Below are positions 46,401-60,200 of a DNA stretch of 64,000 bases, piece after piece. Source of the DNA: Siphonodentalium dalli (lineage: Eukaryota > Mollusca > Scaphopoda > Gadilida > Siphonodentaliidae). The stretch's first letter is position 1, and each line of letters opens with the position of its first letter. Under the pieces are notes generated by a model. It did not search any database and was not told where the DNA came from. It saw only the letters and a list, made by a program, of their open reading frames with translations. The translations under genes were made by a program, and so were the position numbers. The DNA lies in assembly GCA_032622095.1 (NCBI GenBank), contig CP136068.1, positions 135,291,989-135,355,988 of the forward strand, in the 5' to 3' direction.

Positions 46401-49400
46401 GTGTATAAAGTTGATGACAACATACTATTTACAAAATTATGTCTATATTTTTTTATTCTTTCTGTTTGTGGTAGTTTTAAAAGGTGTGACTATTTTAACA
46501 GCATACCCACTGCAAAGGCCATCCGTGCCTTTAATATATATTGTTTTTATTACTACACTATGAAAACTTTTTGTTTTCTAGCAGCGTGCTGTGAAATTGA
46601 CAGCATGGTACAGTATTGCCCTAAATAATCGACTCCTTAACCACAGCAGAATTATGGGTAACTTTTCAGGATTTAGTCAGGAATATGGCTTGTTGCCATT
46701 CATCGGAAAGCTCTCAGTGAGAACTTTCCAATGAATGACAACAAGCCATATTTCCGACTAAATCCTGAAAAATTACCCATAATTCTGCTGTGGTTAAGGA
46801 GTCGATTATATTTAGGGCATTACTGTAGTTGTAATTTGGCAGTATGAATCGTGCACTTCACATGTGATTGATTTAGTATTTTAATGCAGTGAAGTAAAAT
46901 GACGAAGATGCAAGGAGTTGTCAACATACTAAATGTCATTGACCTAAACTAAACTAAACCATGGTAAAGAGAGGCATTCTAATAAACAAATAATTCAAGT
47001 CATAAAAGAATTCAAGATTTTTACGCAATATATAACAGGTGAATGGCAACAGAATTCCCCAAAAGCGACAATGTTCTAAATGTATAAACACTTGGAGTGC
47101 CTCAGACACCATTACTGTGTAAATAACATCAGTTGCTTGTGCTGTACGACGTATGAAAAACATGTATATGGTAGCTCCTAGTAGAGGTATTTTTTTTGGT
47201 GACAACATCGAATGATACTTCACAAATTAGACATCACAATCTATCGTTCTTCGGTTGGGGAGCAAAATCATAAAAAAATTCAAACAAGTAGTCTCAATAT
47301 AGAATCACACTCACAGAAATTGTCCTGCCATCGCGACAATCCTCTCTGTTCTTAATCACTTCAGCCAGATCCATGTAAGCGATGAATTCATTGATAAACG
47401 TCTTCAAACCTAACAGCTCTCCAACTTTGTCACAGTCTGCCCATTCCACTCCCATTAAGTACGCTATGGGCATAAACAGTCGGCCAGCAATGTACTGAAA
47501 ACAAGAAAGAAACAGGCATAAACAGTCAGCCTGCCAAATACCAACGAGAGGCCGATCACGATCGGCAGATGTTTAACCCATACCTTGGCGATAGCGATCT
47601 TTTTATGAGTGCAAGAATTTCAACAATTCACAGCGTACTATTATTTATTAGTTTCATAGTGGAATCAGATATATTGAGCAACTTGCTCATTTAAACACAA
47701 TAGGAAGATGGATATGACATTCGATTTCAACCTATTCGGTCACTCCAACAGAGATACATGTATGTGTGATAGATTGATAAAGATAATTATACCCAAACAC
47801 AGTCAGACAGATGCACCATAGCTGTTAAAGATATAATTGTTACAATATTAACATCATAATAACTCTATTTATTTAATTCTTACAATGGAACCTGAGTCAT
47901 AACAGATTATGTTGTTGTGTTAGCTGCATAGTAAAAGTTATGGGATGATTGAGATTAGAGACCAACAAACACCTGAACATCTATATAAGTGAGGGGTGTA
48001 TAGACCTTGATATTAAATATGATTGATAATGGTTGGATATAAAATATTTTAATACAGAATTATCAGATAACTAAAGGAGAGATATGAGAAGGGTCAAATT
48101 GAAAATATTAGAGTCATAACATTGGATCGCGTACAGTATACATGTACCTTTAATTTTATTCTAAGCTGATCATTGGAAAGATACAATGTCTGTAACAGCA
48201 GAAATATTATTAAATATTGGGTTAATATTCTCAAAACCATTCAATCAATACCAAAATCTATACACATGAAGAATGTATCACAATCAACCTGAATGAGATT
48301 ATAAAAGTGATTGGGTGAAAAATATTTGACCAAAAAGTCAGCTTCAAGAATACCAGAACCATTATTATTATCCTGCAGCCCAAATGCAATAGAGGGAATT
48401 TCAAAATAAGATATATCCTCAAATGATGAATATTCAATTGGTGGCTTATAATTAATAGAAATTCTTAGTGAACCTTACGGAAGCACTGTAGCGCCACAAA
48501 TAAAATAATAATTACGGCGTTTAAACGCCCTATTACGGCGTTTAAACGCCCTAATTACGGCGTTTAAACGCCCTAATTACGGCGTTTAAACGCCCTATTA
48601 CGGCGTTTAAACGCCCTAATACGGCGTTTAAACGCCCTAATTACGGCGTTTAAACGCCCTAATTACGGCGTTTAAACGCCCTATTACGGCGTTTAAACGC
48701 CCTAATACGGCGTTTAAACGCCCTAATTACGGCGTTTAAACGCCCTAATTACGGCGTTTAAACGCCCTATTACGGCGTTTAAACGCCCTAATACGGCGTT
48801 TAAACGCCCTAATGCGACATATATGGAATGACTAGTGAACCTTCGGACTGAACCTTCGGACTGAACCTTCGGACTGAACCTTCGGACTACTGAACCCTAC
48901 CCGATCAATGTCTGAACAGAATGAGGTCCCCTAGCAAAGGGTGAATTTGGTGATGCTAGCCGCTATGCGGGGTAATATCTCTAAATTCACCCTCTGGGGA
49001 CCTCATTCTGCAAATGTCAGGCACCTTATTTCCGGGCTTGATACCACCACTGGTATATGTGTTGGTTTGGGTGCAATGTGTCTAACCGTGAAACATGTGG
49101 TCCCCTGCTATAAGCATATACCCTTCGCTATGTGCATGTTCGACTACATGGGGGTGTTTTGAGTGCATTCTAGTTATTTTTGGATTTTCGGAGAATCGGG
49201 CCTTCGGAGAATCGGGCCCTCGGAGTTATGGGCTTTCGGAGAATCGGGCTTTCGGAGAATCGGGCCTTCGGAATTATGGGGTTTCGGAGAATCGGGCTTT
49301 CGGAGTTATGGGCTTTCCAGGGCTGGCATTCTCAGAAATCCGGGCGGGCTAAGACCAACCCTCCTCAATCAGCCTATAGGTGGGCTATATAGCCCTCCTC

Positions 49401-52400
49401 AGTGAATGATGTCATAGCATGGACATTTTAGCCAACTACAGCGAAATCACATGCACGACAATGGAAATAGTCATTATCTGAACTAAACTGCGTTAATACA
49501 TTTTACAAAGGGAGTCATTCCAAAATGTACTTCACCCCATAGACTTTACCTACCCGAATAAAGGCCATCGGTTATAGGGTGATAGAGTCAGAAACATTAA
49601 TCGTGAGTCACTACTCATATAATGCAGTGGTCTTGTTATTGTGTTTGATGCACCAACTAATGTCTAAAATGTAGACAGTCATTTAATCTTATTAATGGTT
49701 CTCAATCCGATTAAGCACCCCTAAATTACTATTTTTTTGACTTCGGGGGTAAAAAATAATTGATTCGAGTCGACGAACCTACCCATCAACGCTCAGAGTG
49801 ATCAGATATCAATTTTTCAAGTTTTTTTTACATCTATTGTTTGTGGCACAGAACACGCCGTCAAAAGGATGTTCTCAGTCAAAATTGCGTTAGTATTACC
49901 ATTTATTTTTAGTTATCCACCTTCGTCCGTTTGAATAAGTGTTTCTGTGGCAATTATCAGTACACATCTCGAGAAAATTACAAACTTCAAAAATCAATAT
50001 CTCATCACTCTGAGCTTTGATGGATGGGTTCCTCGACTCGAATCAAATATGTTTTACCCCTGAAGCCAAATAAATAGTAATTTAGGGGTGCTTAATCGGA
50101 TTGAGTACCATTAATAAGATTAAATGACTGTCTACATTTTAGCCATTAGTTGGTGCATCAAACACAACAAGCCGTCGGAGACGGCGGTATCCCCCGCCGA
50201 AATGTGCAGTTGGGGAAGTGCATTCTCAATAAAGTTTACGTTCTCAGTACGTGGTAAATAAGAGGTGGGATTTTGTCAAAAAGCCAGGCTCGCGAACTGA
50301 TTTTAGGTACTAGTCATGGGAACAAATATACCAAAACTCTTTTAAATTCGTTGATATAAATTTTGAGCAAAATTTAAAAAATATATATATTTGATAAAAT
50401 ATACCTCAATATCTCCATAATCATGCATAAATATTCTTAGAATGACATTTTACTTCTTGACAGCCCATATCACATGGTGGTCTGTGTACAGAACTGGAAA
50501 AGCATGTGTGTCCATTTTAATATTAGAGAGAAGTAGGTCGAGTGTTCCTTCAAGTATATGTGTCGGCTGCACAACAGATTGATGTATTTTGAAGATGTTT
50601 TCAAGTTGGGACACATATTTCTCCTGATGGATGTTGAAATTGAAATCACCAGTGCAGATTATTGTAACAAATTTTAAAAAGTCCAATAACTCTGCTTAAA
50701 ATAACCGGCCGGACCTGGTTTGCGAACTCATTCTAGATACTGGTCATGTGAACTCATTTACCGAATATCTCTGAAATCCATTGACATTTGTGGAAATGAG
50801 CCCTGTGACGTCGTCCATTTGCACACACAAAAATAAACAATGTCCAATAACTCTGCTTAAAATATCCTGCCGGACCTGGTTTTCGAACTCGTTCTAGATA
50901 CTGATCATGTGAACACAAATAACAAAAATCTTTGAAATCCGTTGACATTTGTGGAAATGAGCCCTGTGACGTTGTCTATATGCTATTTGGTAAATAATAA
51001 ACAAAGTCCAATAACTCCGGTAAAAATAACCGGCCGGACCTGGCATGCGAACTCGTTCTAGGTAATGGTCAGGTGAACTCATATACCAAATATCTTTGAA
51101 ATCCATAGAGATTTGTGGAAATGAGCCCTGTGACGTCGTCTATATGCTATTTGGTAAATTCAACAAAAATAATAAACAAAGTCCAATAACTCTGGTAAAA
51201 ATATCCTGCCAGACCTGGCTTGAGAACGCATTCTAGGTAACGGTCAGGTGAACTCATATACCAAATATCTTTGATATCCGTAGACATATGTTCAAGTTCT
51301 AACTCGATCAAATTCGGGACAGACGGACGGACGAACGGACGGACAGACGGAACCCATTCCTATATCACCCGCAAATTTTCAATTTGGCGGGGGATAATAA
51401 CAAGAGCACTGCATTATATGAGTAGTGACTCGCGATTAATGTTTCTGACTCTATCACCCTATAACCGATGGCCTTTATTCGGGTAGGTAAAGTCTATGGG
51501 GTGAGGTACATTTTGGAATGGCTCCCTTTGTAAAATGTATTAACGCAGTTTAGTTCAGATAATGACTATTTCCATTGTCGTGCATGTGATTTCGCTGTAG
51601 TTGGCTAAAATGTCCATGCTATGACATCATTCACTGAGGAGGGCTATATAGCCCACCTATAGGCTGATTGAGGAGGGTTGGTCTTAGCCCGCCCGGATTT
51701 CTGAGAATGCCAGCCCTGGAAAGCCCATAACTCCGAAAGCCCGATTCTCCGAAACCCCATAATTCCGAAGGCCCGATTCTCCGAAAGCCCGATTCTCCGA
51801 AAGCCCATAACTCCGAAGGCCCGATTCTCCGAAGGCCCGATTCTTCGAATATCCAAAATGAACTAGAATGCACTCAAAACACCCCCATGTAGTCGAACAT
51901 GCACATAGCGAAGGGTATATGCTTATAGCAGGGGACCACATGTTTCACGGTTAGACACATTGCACCCAAACCAACGCATATACCAGTGGTGGTATCAAGC
52001 CCGGAAATAAGGTGCCTGACATTTGCAGAATGAGGTCCCCAGAGGGTGAATTTAGATATATTACCCCGCATAGCGGCTAGCATCACCAAATTCACCCTTT
52101 GCTAGGGGACCTCATTCTGTTCAGACATTGATCGGGTAGGCTTCAGTTGTCCGAAGGTTCAGTCCGAAGGTTCACTAGTCATTCCATATATGTCGCATTA
52201 GGGCGTTTAAACGCCGTAATTAGGGCGTTTAAACGCCGTAATAGGGCGTTTAAACGCCGTATTAGGGCGTTTAAACGCCGTAATAGGGCGTTTACACGCC
52301 GTAATTAGGGCGTTTAAACGCCGTATTAGGGCGTTTAAACGCCGTATTAGGGCGTTTAAACGCCGTAATTAGGACGTTTAAACGCCGTAATAGGGCGTTT

Positions 52401-54237
52401 AAACGCCGTAATTAGGGCGTTTAAACGCCGTATTAGGGCGTTTAAACGCCGTATTAGGGCGTTTAAACGCCGTAATTAGGGCGTTTAAACGCCGTATTAG
52501 GGCGTTTAAACGCCGTAATAGGGCGTTTAAACGCCGTAATTAGGGCGTTTAAACGCCGTAATTAGGGCGTTTAAACGCCGTATTAGGGCGTTTAAACGCC
52601 GTAATAGGGCGTTTAAACGCCGTAATTATTATTTTATTTGTGGCGCTACAGTGCTTCCGTAGAACCTGGCCTAAGGCGAAAGAGATAATTTAAAATCTGC
52701 GTATCAGATATGATGTGTCTATGGAATAGGTTAATTTTAATCCTGAAATACATGCAAGTGAAAAGTGGATCACGATCAACCTGGACATAGAATAGGAGAA
52801 TGAACATATGATGTGTGGAGAGTGTTAATCATTTTCAATGACATCATATGATGGAACTAATGTGTGGATAAATTGTTTTCTCAAGATAAGACAACAGTGT
52901 CTCTGTAAACAACAATTCTCTAAACAGCCATGCTCCAGAAAATACTTCACATGGACAATGGACTATTTGTATTAATGCCATGAACATGTCTCAACAGGTT
53001 GGGTTAAATTACTATTGCACACAAACTGGAGTAAAGTATCATCAATCACTTAAATTTGACAGCTCTGGGAGTGTCATTTTCTGATCCCAATAAAGCAGAT
53101 TACTGTGTAAAGTTGTTTGTCTTAAATTCTCACAGGGCATATACAATAGGTAGTAAATTACTTGAATTATAAAGGGCCATAACTCTGTTAAAATATATCG
53201 GATCAAACCCAAATTTGAACTTGATCTGTATTTCGGGGTGAGGACCACATGTACCAAATTTGGTGTAGATCAGATGAAAAATGTTTTGAGTTCTAAGTAA
53301 ACATAAGTTTGAAAAGGGTTAATTAAACGATACCAAAAACCATACAGATAAAGAACGTGCTAAGAAAAACCTTGGTAAGAAATATGAGGCATATCAGAAG
53401 AAAACAGTTTGACTTAGATGGATCAGATAGCATTTGTGTGCAGGGTTAATTATTTTCTAAACCGATCAACCGATCGATACCAAAAACTATACAGGTGAGG
53501 GGTGTGTCATTATAAACCTACATATCAAATATGAAAACAATCGGACAAAAATTAATTTGGTTACAGCATCGGATAGCTCATGCCTATGTGCGGATGCAAA
53601 GTGTTAATAATTTCTAAACCGATCAACCAATCGATACCAAAAACTATACAGGTGAGGAGTGTGTCATCATAAACATGGGAGTAAAAAATAACTCTAATTC
53701 CCATAATACAGATTTACTGCTCTCAGAGCTAAACTGATACCACTGGTAATTAATTGTAGACTGCTATGGTTATCTGTTCAATTCTTAGTTGAAAAAGGGC
53801 CATAACTCTGGTATAAAATGTTGGATATAACCCATATTCAAACTTGATCTGTATTTTGAGTTGAGAAACTCGCATACCAAATTTGGTTCTGATCAGATAA
53901 AAAAAATTTGAGTTATGGCAGCATGCATGAATTCTAAGTCGAAAAAGGGCCATAACTCCATTGAAAAATATCGGATCAAACCCATATTCGAACTCGATCT
54001 GTATTTTGGTCCGAGAAACTTGCATACCAAATTTGATTCTGATCAGATAAAATTTTTTTGAGTTATGGTAGCATGCATGAATTCTAAGTCGAAAAAGGGC
54101 CATAACTCCGTGAAAAAAACTCGGATCGAACCCATATTCGAACTCGATCTGTATTTGGTGCTGACAAATTCATATACAAAATTTGGTTCCGATCAGATAT
54201 AAAATGTTCGAGTTATCGCACCATGCGTAAAGTGTCT

Positions 54238-54287
<50 letters not shown>

Positions 54288-57200
54288 GGACGGACGGACG
54301 GACGGACTAACGACGAGTGGTCAATCCGGGCAACGACACTATGTTTACCATACTATGGTATGGGTAAACATAAAAACAGAATGAGGCCCCCAGAAGGCGA
54401 ATTTAGTGATGATATCACACCCAGCAAGCTAACATCACCGAATTCACCCTCGGCTTAGGCCCTTTTAGAATAATGAATTTTGTTTTAAATGTTCCCGGTC
54501 CCCTGCGCTCAGAACAGGAGAACTGCAAGGTCTTCACTGCTCCTTAAACAATCAGAATTTTTTTTGAAGATAACACATTGGAATGCTGGAAATACATCAA
54601 TGTTCCAGTGAAATAGAAAACAAGATGTATTAAAAGTGTTCCAGTGAAAGAGAAAACAAGATGTATTAAGAGTGTTCCAGTGAAATAGAAAACAAGATGT
54701 ATTAAGGGTGTTCCAGTGAAATAGAAAACAAGATTATTGGGTTCAGACTTCATTATTAGTGATTGATTTAAAACTTTTCGAAGATGAGCCTGGTGGTATT
54801 CAGGGATATGGGGAGACGGGTGGCATTATATGCTGTACAAGATATACCTGTCCTAATCCACAAATACTATGCCCGAAATGAATATCCAATATTTCTCCAT
54901 CCACATGTATCATATCCACTCAAGGCTGATTATAGTGTGTCTGTCATTTTCATAGTGAGATCCCCAGAGGGTGAATTTAGTGACGCTATCCTGCACAGTG
55001 GGCTAGCATCACCAAATTCATCCTCTGAGGAACTCATGCTGCTTAGGCTTCATCTTCTGGGCAGTAGCTATAGTCTCAAATTAACATTGTTTTTAGTTAC
55101 TTTTTCCCTTCTGTGAAGTTTCTGTATCCCCTAATTTGCAGAAGATAAAATTCATAATCGAGGTGACTAATGGGTGAACATCACCAACTTCAACTGGGGA
55201 ACTTCAATCTGATACTTATTAAGTCTCCCATAGCAGTTGAGGCCTAAGCAGAATGAGGTCCTCAGAGGGTAAATTTGGTGATGCTATAGCCCACCGTAAT
55301 GGATAGCGTCACTAAATTCACCCTCGGATGACCTCATTCTGCAAATGACAGACACACTATAATCAGACTTGTACCGACTATACATATTTCTCACCTGAGA
55401 CGTGAGTTCTGGATGACATATGAAGCTTCCGAACCAGCCGACGGCAGCATTGATGAATGCGAGTAAAGCAAGGAAGGCGATCAGGTTAGCGGCTATATTT
55501 GCGACGAGTTTTATCGCTTGACTAGCTCCGGCAGCTGCAGCCTCTATGATGCTACTCCCCTCTCTGTTAAAGAAACAAAAGACAATCTTTGTGAGGAGCC
55601 GATAATGAAAAATCTTTGACCGTTCACCGACTGTTTGGTTGCCAATTACTGAAGCTTGAGTCAATTGTGTAAGATACTTTTCAAAATCAAGTTGCCACGG
55701 TTCTCATATCTCATATCCTATTTAGTGTATACCTTGATACTGGGTAGCTAGTGGACCCTTTGAGTGCCTAATCTTGCTAAAGGCTGACTACCTGACTTAT
55801 AAATATGACCCAATTCTATACTGTTATATGAAATGTATTCAGAATTCCTACACGATTAGATATATTTAAAGATACGGAAGGCCTTTGCAGTGGGTATTGC
55901 TGTTAAAATAGTCACATTCATTAAAACCACCATAAACAGAAAGAATATTAAAATGTAGACATATTTTATTCTTATACCAATCATAAATATAGCACAAATA
56001 GCATGTTATTGTCAAGATCGTATGCAGTGTTAGTAAACAAAGGCCATATTATGTTACAGTATAGTACATAAGTAAAACACTGAACACCGAGAAAATCCCA
56101 CTTAGTGAACTTTGGTTAAAACTACATGTTTTGTGGATAATATTGTATTCGTACTATTATTATACTATACTATTAGTATACAGTAATGCCCTAAGTAATC
56201 AACTTCTTAAATATGGCTTGTTGCCATTCATCGGAAAGCTCTCGGGGAGAGCTTTCCGATAAATGGCAACAAGCCATATTTCCGACTAAATCCTGAAAAG
56301 TTACCCATACATCTGCTGTGGTTAAGGAGTCAATTACTCAGGGCATTACTGTATACTATTAGTATATTGTTGAGGAAATTTATATAATTTGGTAACTTTT
56401 GTTTCTAAATTATAACCTACAACCAATGCCATCCATGCCTTTACAATCAACACATACTGATGTTTAATCCTGACTTACTGATTGTCAACTGACCGAAGCA
56501 TCTTCAGTGTCGCCATAATATTGTCAACGAAAATTTTACTTACTCTTTATCGTTTACATTTCCGATATCATCCAGCCGACTTTCTTCTGTTTCAGGATAC
56601 AGCAGCTTTGATATGGCCAATCCTCCACAGGCGTTCATCACTGAGGCACACAGCAGGTGCTGGGGTGGGATCTGTAAGCAGAACAGTCATGTTCATTGTG
56701 AGGCCCAAACAGTTTAAAACATTTTTTTGCTAATTATGGGGCTCACAAGGAGAATAGAATCCTGAAGATTTGTTGTAATCTAGTACTTAGACAAAATGAC
56801 CAAATTAATCGTTATAAACATGCATAGATGAATCTTTCAACACAAGTCACTGCAAATAATTTATGTTTTATGTTAACACGTTCACTGCCAAGTACGAATT
56901 ATCTCATACTTTTTTGCATGTAATTGAACATTGTTAAAGCCAATATGTACCGGAATGCAATTTGTAAATATAATTAAAAAATATTCGCAACGAGTATCTG
57001 AACACCACAGGAGACTCGCTAGTCTGGGAGACTCGTATACATTAGAAAAAGCATTGGCACAGGGTCTTTGCAAAATTTAACCCAAAATTTAACCCTTTAC
57101 CCAACAAAGCGGCCAAAAACGCCCAAATAAAGCTTCAACAGCCTAAAATATCTTCCGTCTGTCTCAATAACACCATACAAATATGGATATCATTGGAACC

Positions 57201-60200
57201 GGTTCATTGACCACATTGTGATGGATACAGTTATGCCCTGTGCCAATGCATTCTCTTATATATGCGAGTCGACCATAGGTCACCTCGCATATATATAAGA
57301 GAATGCATTGGCGTAAACACTTTTTACCATTTTTTCTTACATTCTTTAACAATTTTATAATTTTTTCTTACATTTTTTAACAATTTTTATAATATTTTTC
57401 TACATTCTTGACAATTTTATCATTTTTAATATGTGTTAAGCCAATGCATTCTCTTATATATGCGAGGCGACCTATGGTCGACTCGCATATATAAGAGAAT
57501 GCATTGGCACAGGGCCGTTTTGTTGGGTAAAGGGTTAATAAGATGTCCCATCGATGACACCAAACAACTACTATTTCTACACTTTATATACAAGAATATA
57601 TTGAGATCAGGGTCTGCGCTGGACCGAAATTTACTTTTGCCAAATAATTTGCCAAATGAAAATATTTTTTGCCAAATTATTTTACCAATTTGCCAAATGC
57701 TATCCCTGAGAGTATCATTTTCTGCAACCTTGAGTCTTATATTTCGACACTCGCTGTTTGAACGACTTGATATCGATAGAAAAGCAGTAAATTAGCAAAT
57801 AATTAATTATACTCGCATCTCTATTGTAGTTTAACATACACCAATGAACCAATCACCGAACAATACAATGGTGAAAGGGTTCCCTCATTAGAAGGGTACA
57901 GGATTAGTAATGTAAACACCACCACCACACTAAATACTAGTAATCCACTCCAACCATCGCTACGAGATAAAAGCACCACTAATAATGTAGTGAAAGTTTC
58001 CTGAGATGAATGGTATTGATTGACCAATATTGTTGAACTTTCTTGCGGAATTAAAAAGTGACTTGCCAAAAGTTTTGCCAAATGGAAATATTTTTTGCCA
58101 AATGTGACCCGCCATATCAAATCCAGTTGTAAGTCGGGATTTTTTAACCCTGTGCCAATGCATTCTCTTATATATGCGTGTCGACCATAGGTCGCCTCGC
58201 ATATATAAGAGAATGCATTGGCCTAACAATTTTTTACAATTTTAATAATTTTTTCTTGTATTCTTTAACAATTTTATAATTTCATCCATACAGAGCCCCA
58301 GACAAACATGAGCAGACGGCACTCTTCTATATGCTTCTATATATGTGTGGGGCTCCCTGCAGGGTAATGGATGTTTTTTATTTTATGTCCTAAAAATTGT
58401 AAGAAACATTTATTTAAAAAAAATGATAAAAAATTGTTAAGCCAATGCATTCTCTTATATATGCGAGGTGACCTATGGTTGACTCGCATATATAAGAGAA
58501 TGCATTGGCACAGGGTAAAAAAATCCCGACTTACGACTGGATTTGATATGGCGGGTCACAAATGTGAATTATTTTTGCCATTGGCAAGTGGCAGTGCGAA
58601 CCCTGATTGAGATTGAATCTATGAGCTCATTCATAGGATGCTTTGATTGTCAGATGTTGACTTTCAAAGCAAGTTGTTTTATCAGGTTTTGGCGCCTAAA
58701 GACTAAAAAGATAAACTTTGATCAAGCTTTCTCTTTCCCAGTGGCGACAAATTTTAAAAAATATTTCTTTTCTTATTCTCATTGTATTATTTTTATGCCC
58801 ATATATGGTGAGGACAGAGTGGAAGTGCCTCATGAATGTATCAGTGTGAAGTCAACTTACTCCGTAGGAGATATAAGCAGCCAGAACGGCTCCAGCTATC
58901 GTGGCAAACCCGCAGGTCATGATGGATGTCAGCTCCGACTTCGTCATCAAATGTATAAATGGTCGAATCATTATTGGGGCTTCCGTCTGAAAGTAGAACA
59001 CAGTTGTATATAAATAACACATTTCTCACTAGATTATTACTGTTGTACCATTTCCCATGTTCCAAACGTTGTATAGTACCAATTACGAATGTTTGATTGA
59101 ACTTTGAAGTCTCTTTTAACGACCTTGTTTTATAACTTTATTATACAAAATCTATTTCATTTTCAATTTCTTTTCGAAATTAAGCATCCTACGTGACTCT
59201 TTCTTAATAAACGTTTCGAAATTATTAATACCATTTCGCTATGCTGGAGAGATCAATGAAGATTGACAGCTGAAAATTGATGAACTCATTATCTGAACAT
59301 CCCTAATATTAATGAACGGAATCCATAGGATGTTTTTCTGCTAGTTGTCTGCTTAATTATCTTAAAGGTACACAATCCGATCCGATGGTCCAACAAAAAC
59401 AACATTTCTTCAAAAGATGCTTTAGTTATTAGAATTGATTGATTGCAAAAAAATAATTCTAACCACTGTCAACTCTAGTATAAAAATTTCCAAAAAGTGT
59501 TATATATCAACATTTTGTTCAACGCAATTTGGTATCGAGAGTATTTCGGGTGGCTTGTCGAATATTTGCTCAGCTGCCAAATATTCCAGGTGGTGTAAAA
59601 TAACAGATTTCAAAGCTTTGATGGGTGGGTGTTCCTTGACTCGAATCAACTATCTTTCACCCCCAAAACCAAAGAACTAGCAATTAGCAATTTATAAGCG
59701 TTAATCCTGAATATGTATCTTTTACATATCTACAGATGAGGAATTGATAATTGACCATAGGTCGTTTATTGAACTAATTATCTAACCCCCCCCCCCCCCC
59801 CCAATGAATATGAATCATTCTGCACATCTATCATCTTTTTTTTTCTCTTAGTCGTCTGCTTTTATTACCTGAACACACCTCCAAATGAATAATAGACCGT
59901 TCCAATATATACTTTTCTAACTGAATGGGAGAATCCATTCAGTATAGAAACAGTTAACTTATATTTGAACTTTAATTAGCACTAACCTGTCCTATGAAAA
60001 TGTTCCCTGCCGCCACGAGTGACTCGGCTGAAGTTGTTCCCAGAATGCACCTCATTACAAAAGCAATCTTTGATATGACGACTTGCATCGCTCCCAAATA
60101 GTAGAGTATAGATACCATCGAACTGAAGAAAATGATCACTGACAGTACCTGAAATGGACCGAAAGAATATTTTGTTAATTAACAGTTTAAAATACATAGT

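Larger units (their letters stand above)
48476..52661. mobile_element. Giant foldback element with palindrome-array arms
   Basis: 4186 bp, beginning TACGGAAGCACTGTAGCGCC and ending with its exact complement. The direct repeat GAACCT flanks it at 48470-48475 and 52662-52667. Arms of about 1.17 and 1.26 kb (48476-49640 and 51403-52661) are near-identical inverted copies. From outside inward each holds a 21-bp palindrome array, a short GAACCTTCGGACT repeat, a GAGGTCCCC hairpin and a run of CGGAGAATCGGGC(C/T)TT repeats. The central spacer holds a MITE and another pearl-like element. No transposase is seen. The overall plan recalls FB/Galileo-type foldbacks; the superfamily is unproven. Confidence 0.85.
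47543..54376 (-). mobile_element. Pearl/Helentron-like element, copy 2, split by giant foldback
   Basis: Reverse orientation relative to 9656-12064. It runs from AACGAGAGGCCGATCACGAT to GGTATGGGTAAACATAAAAA. The left half (47543-48469) and right half (52662-54376) are collinear with copy 1 on either side of the insertion at 48476-52661. Tandem core units of about 150 bp lie at 53760-54200 (AAAGGGCCATAACTC, CATATTCGAACTCGATCTGT). Host sequence is the 7.9-kb SLC28 intron. Confidence 0.7.

Noticed and set aside
48511-48813. Regular array of palindromic 14-mers resembling a CRISPR array
   Set aside because: Spacers are only 6-8 bp and not unique, the genome is eukaryotic, and the array is part of a foldback arm.
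49095-49405. Repetitive frames rich in GESG/FRRIG
   Set aside because: Translations of the CGGAGAATCGGGC tandem repeat in several frames, mirrored in the other arm.
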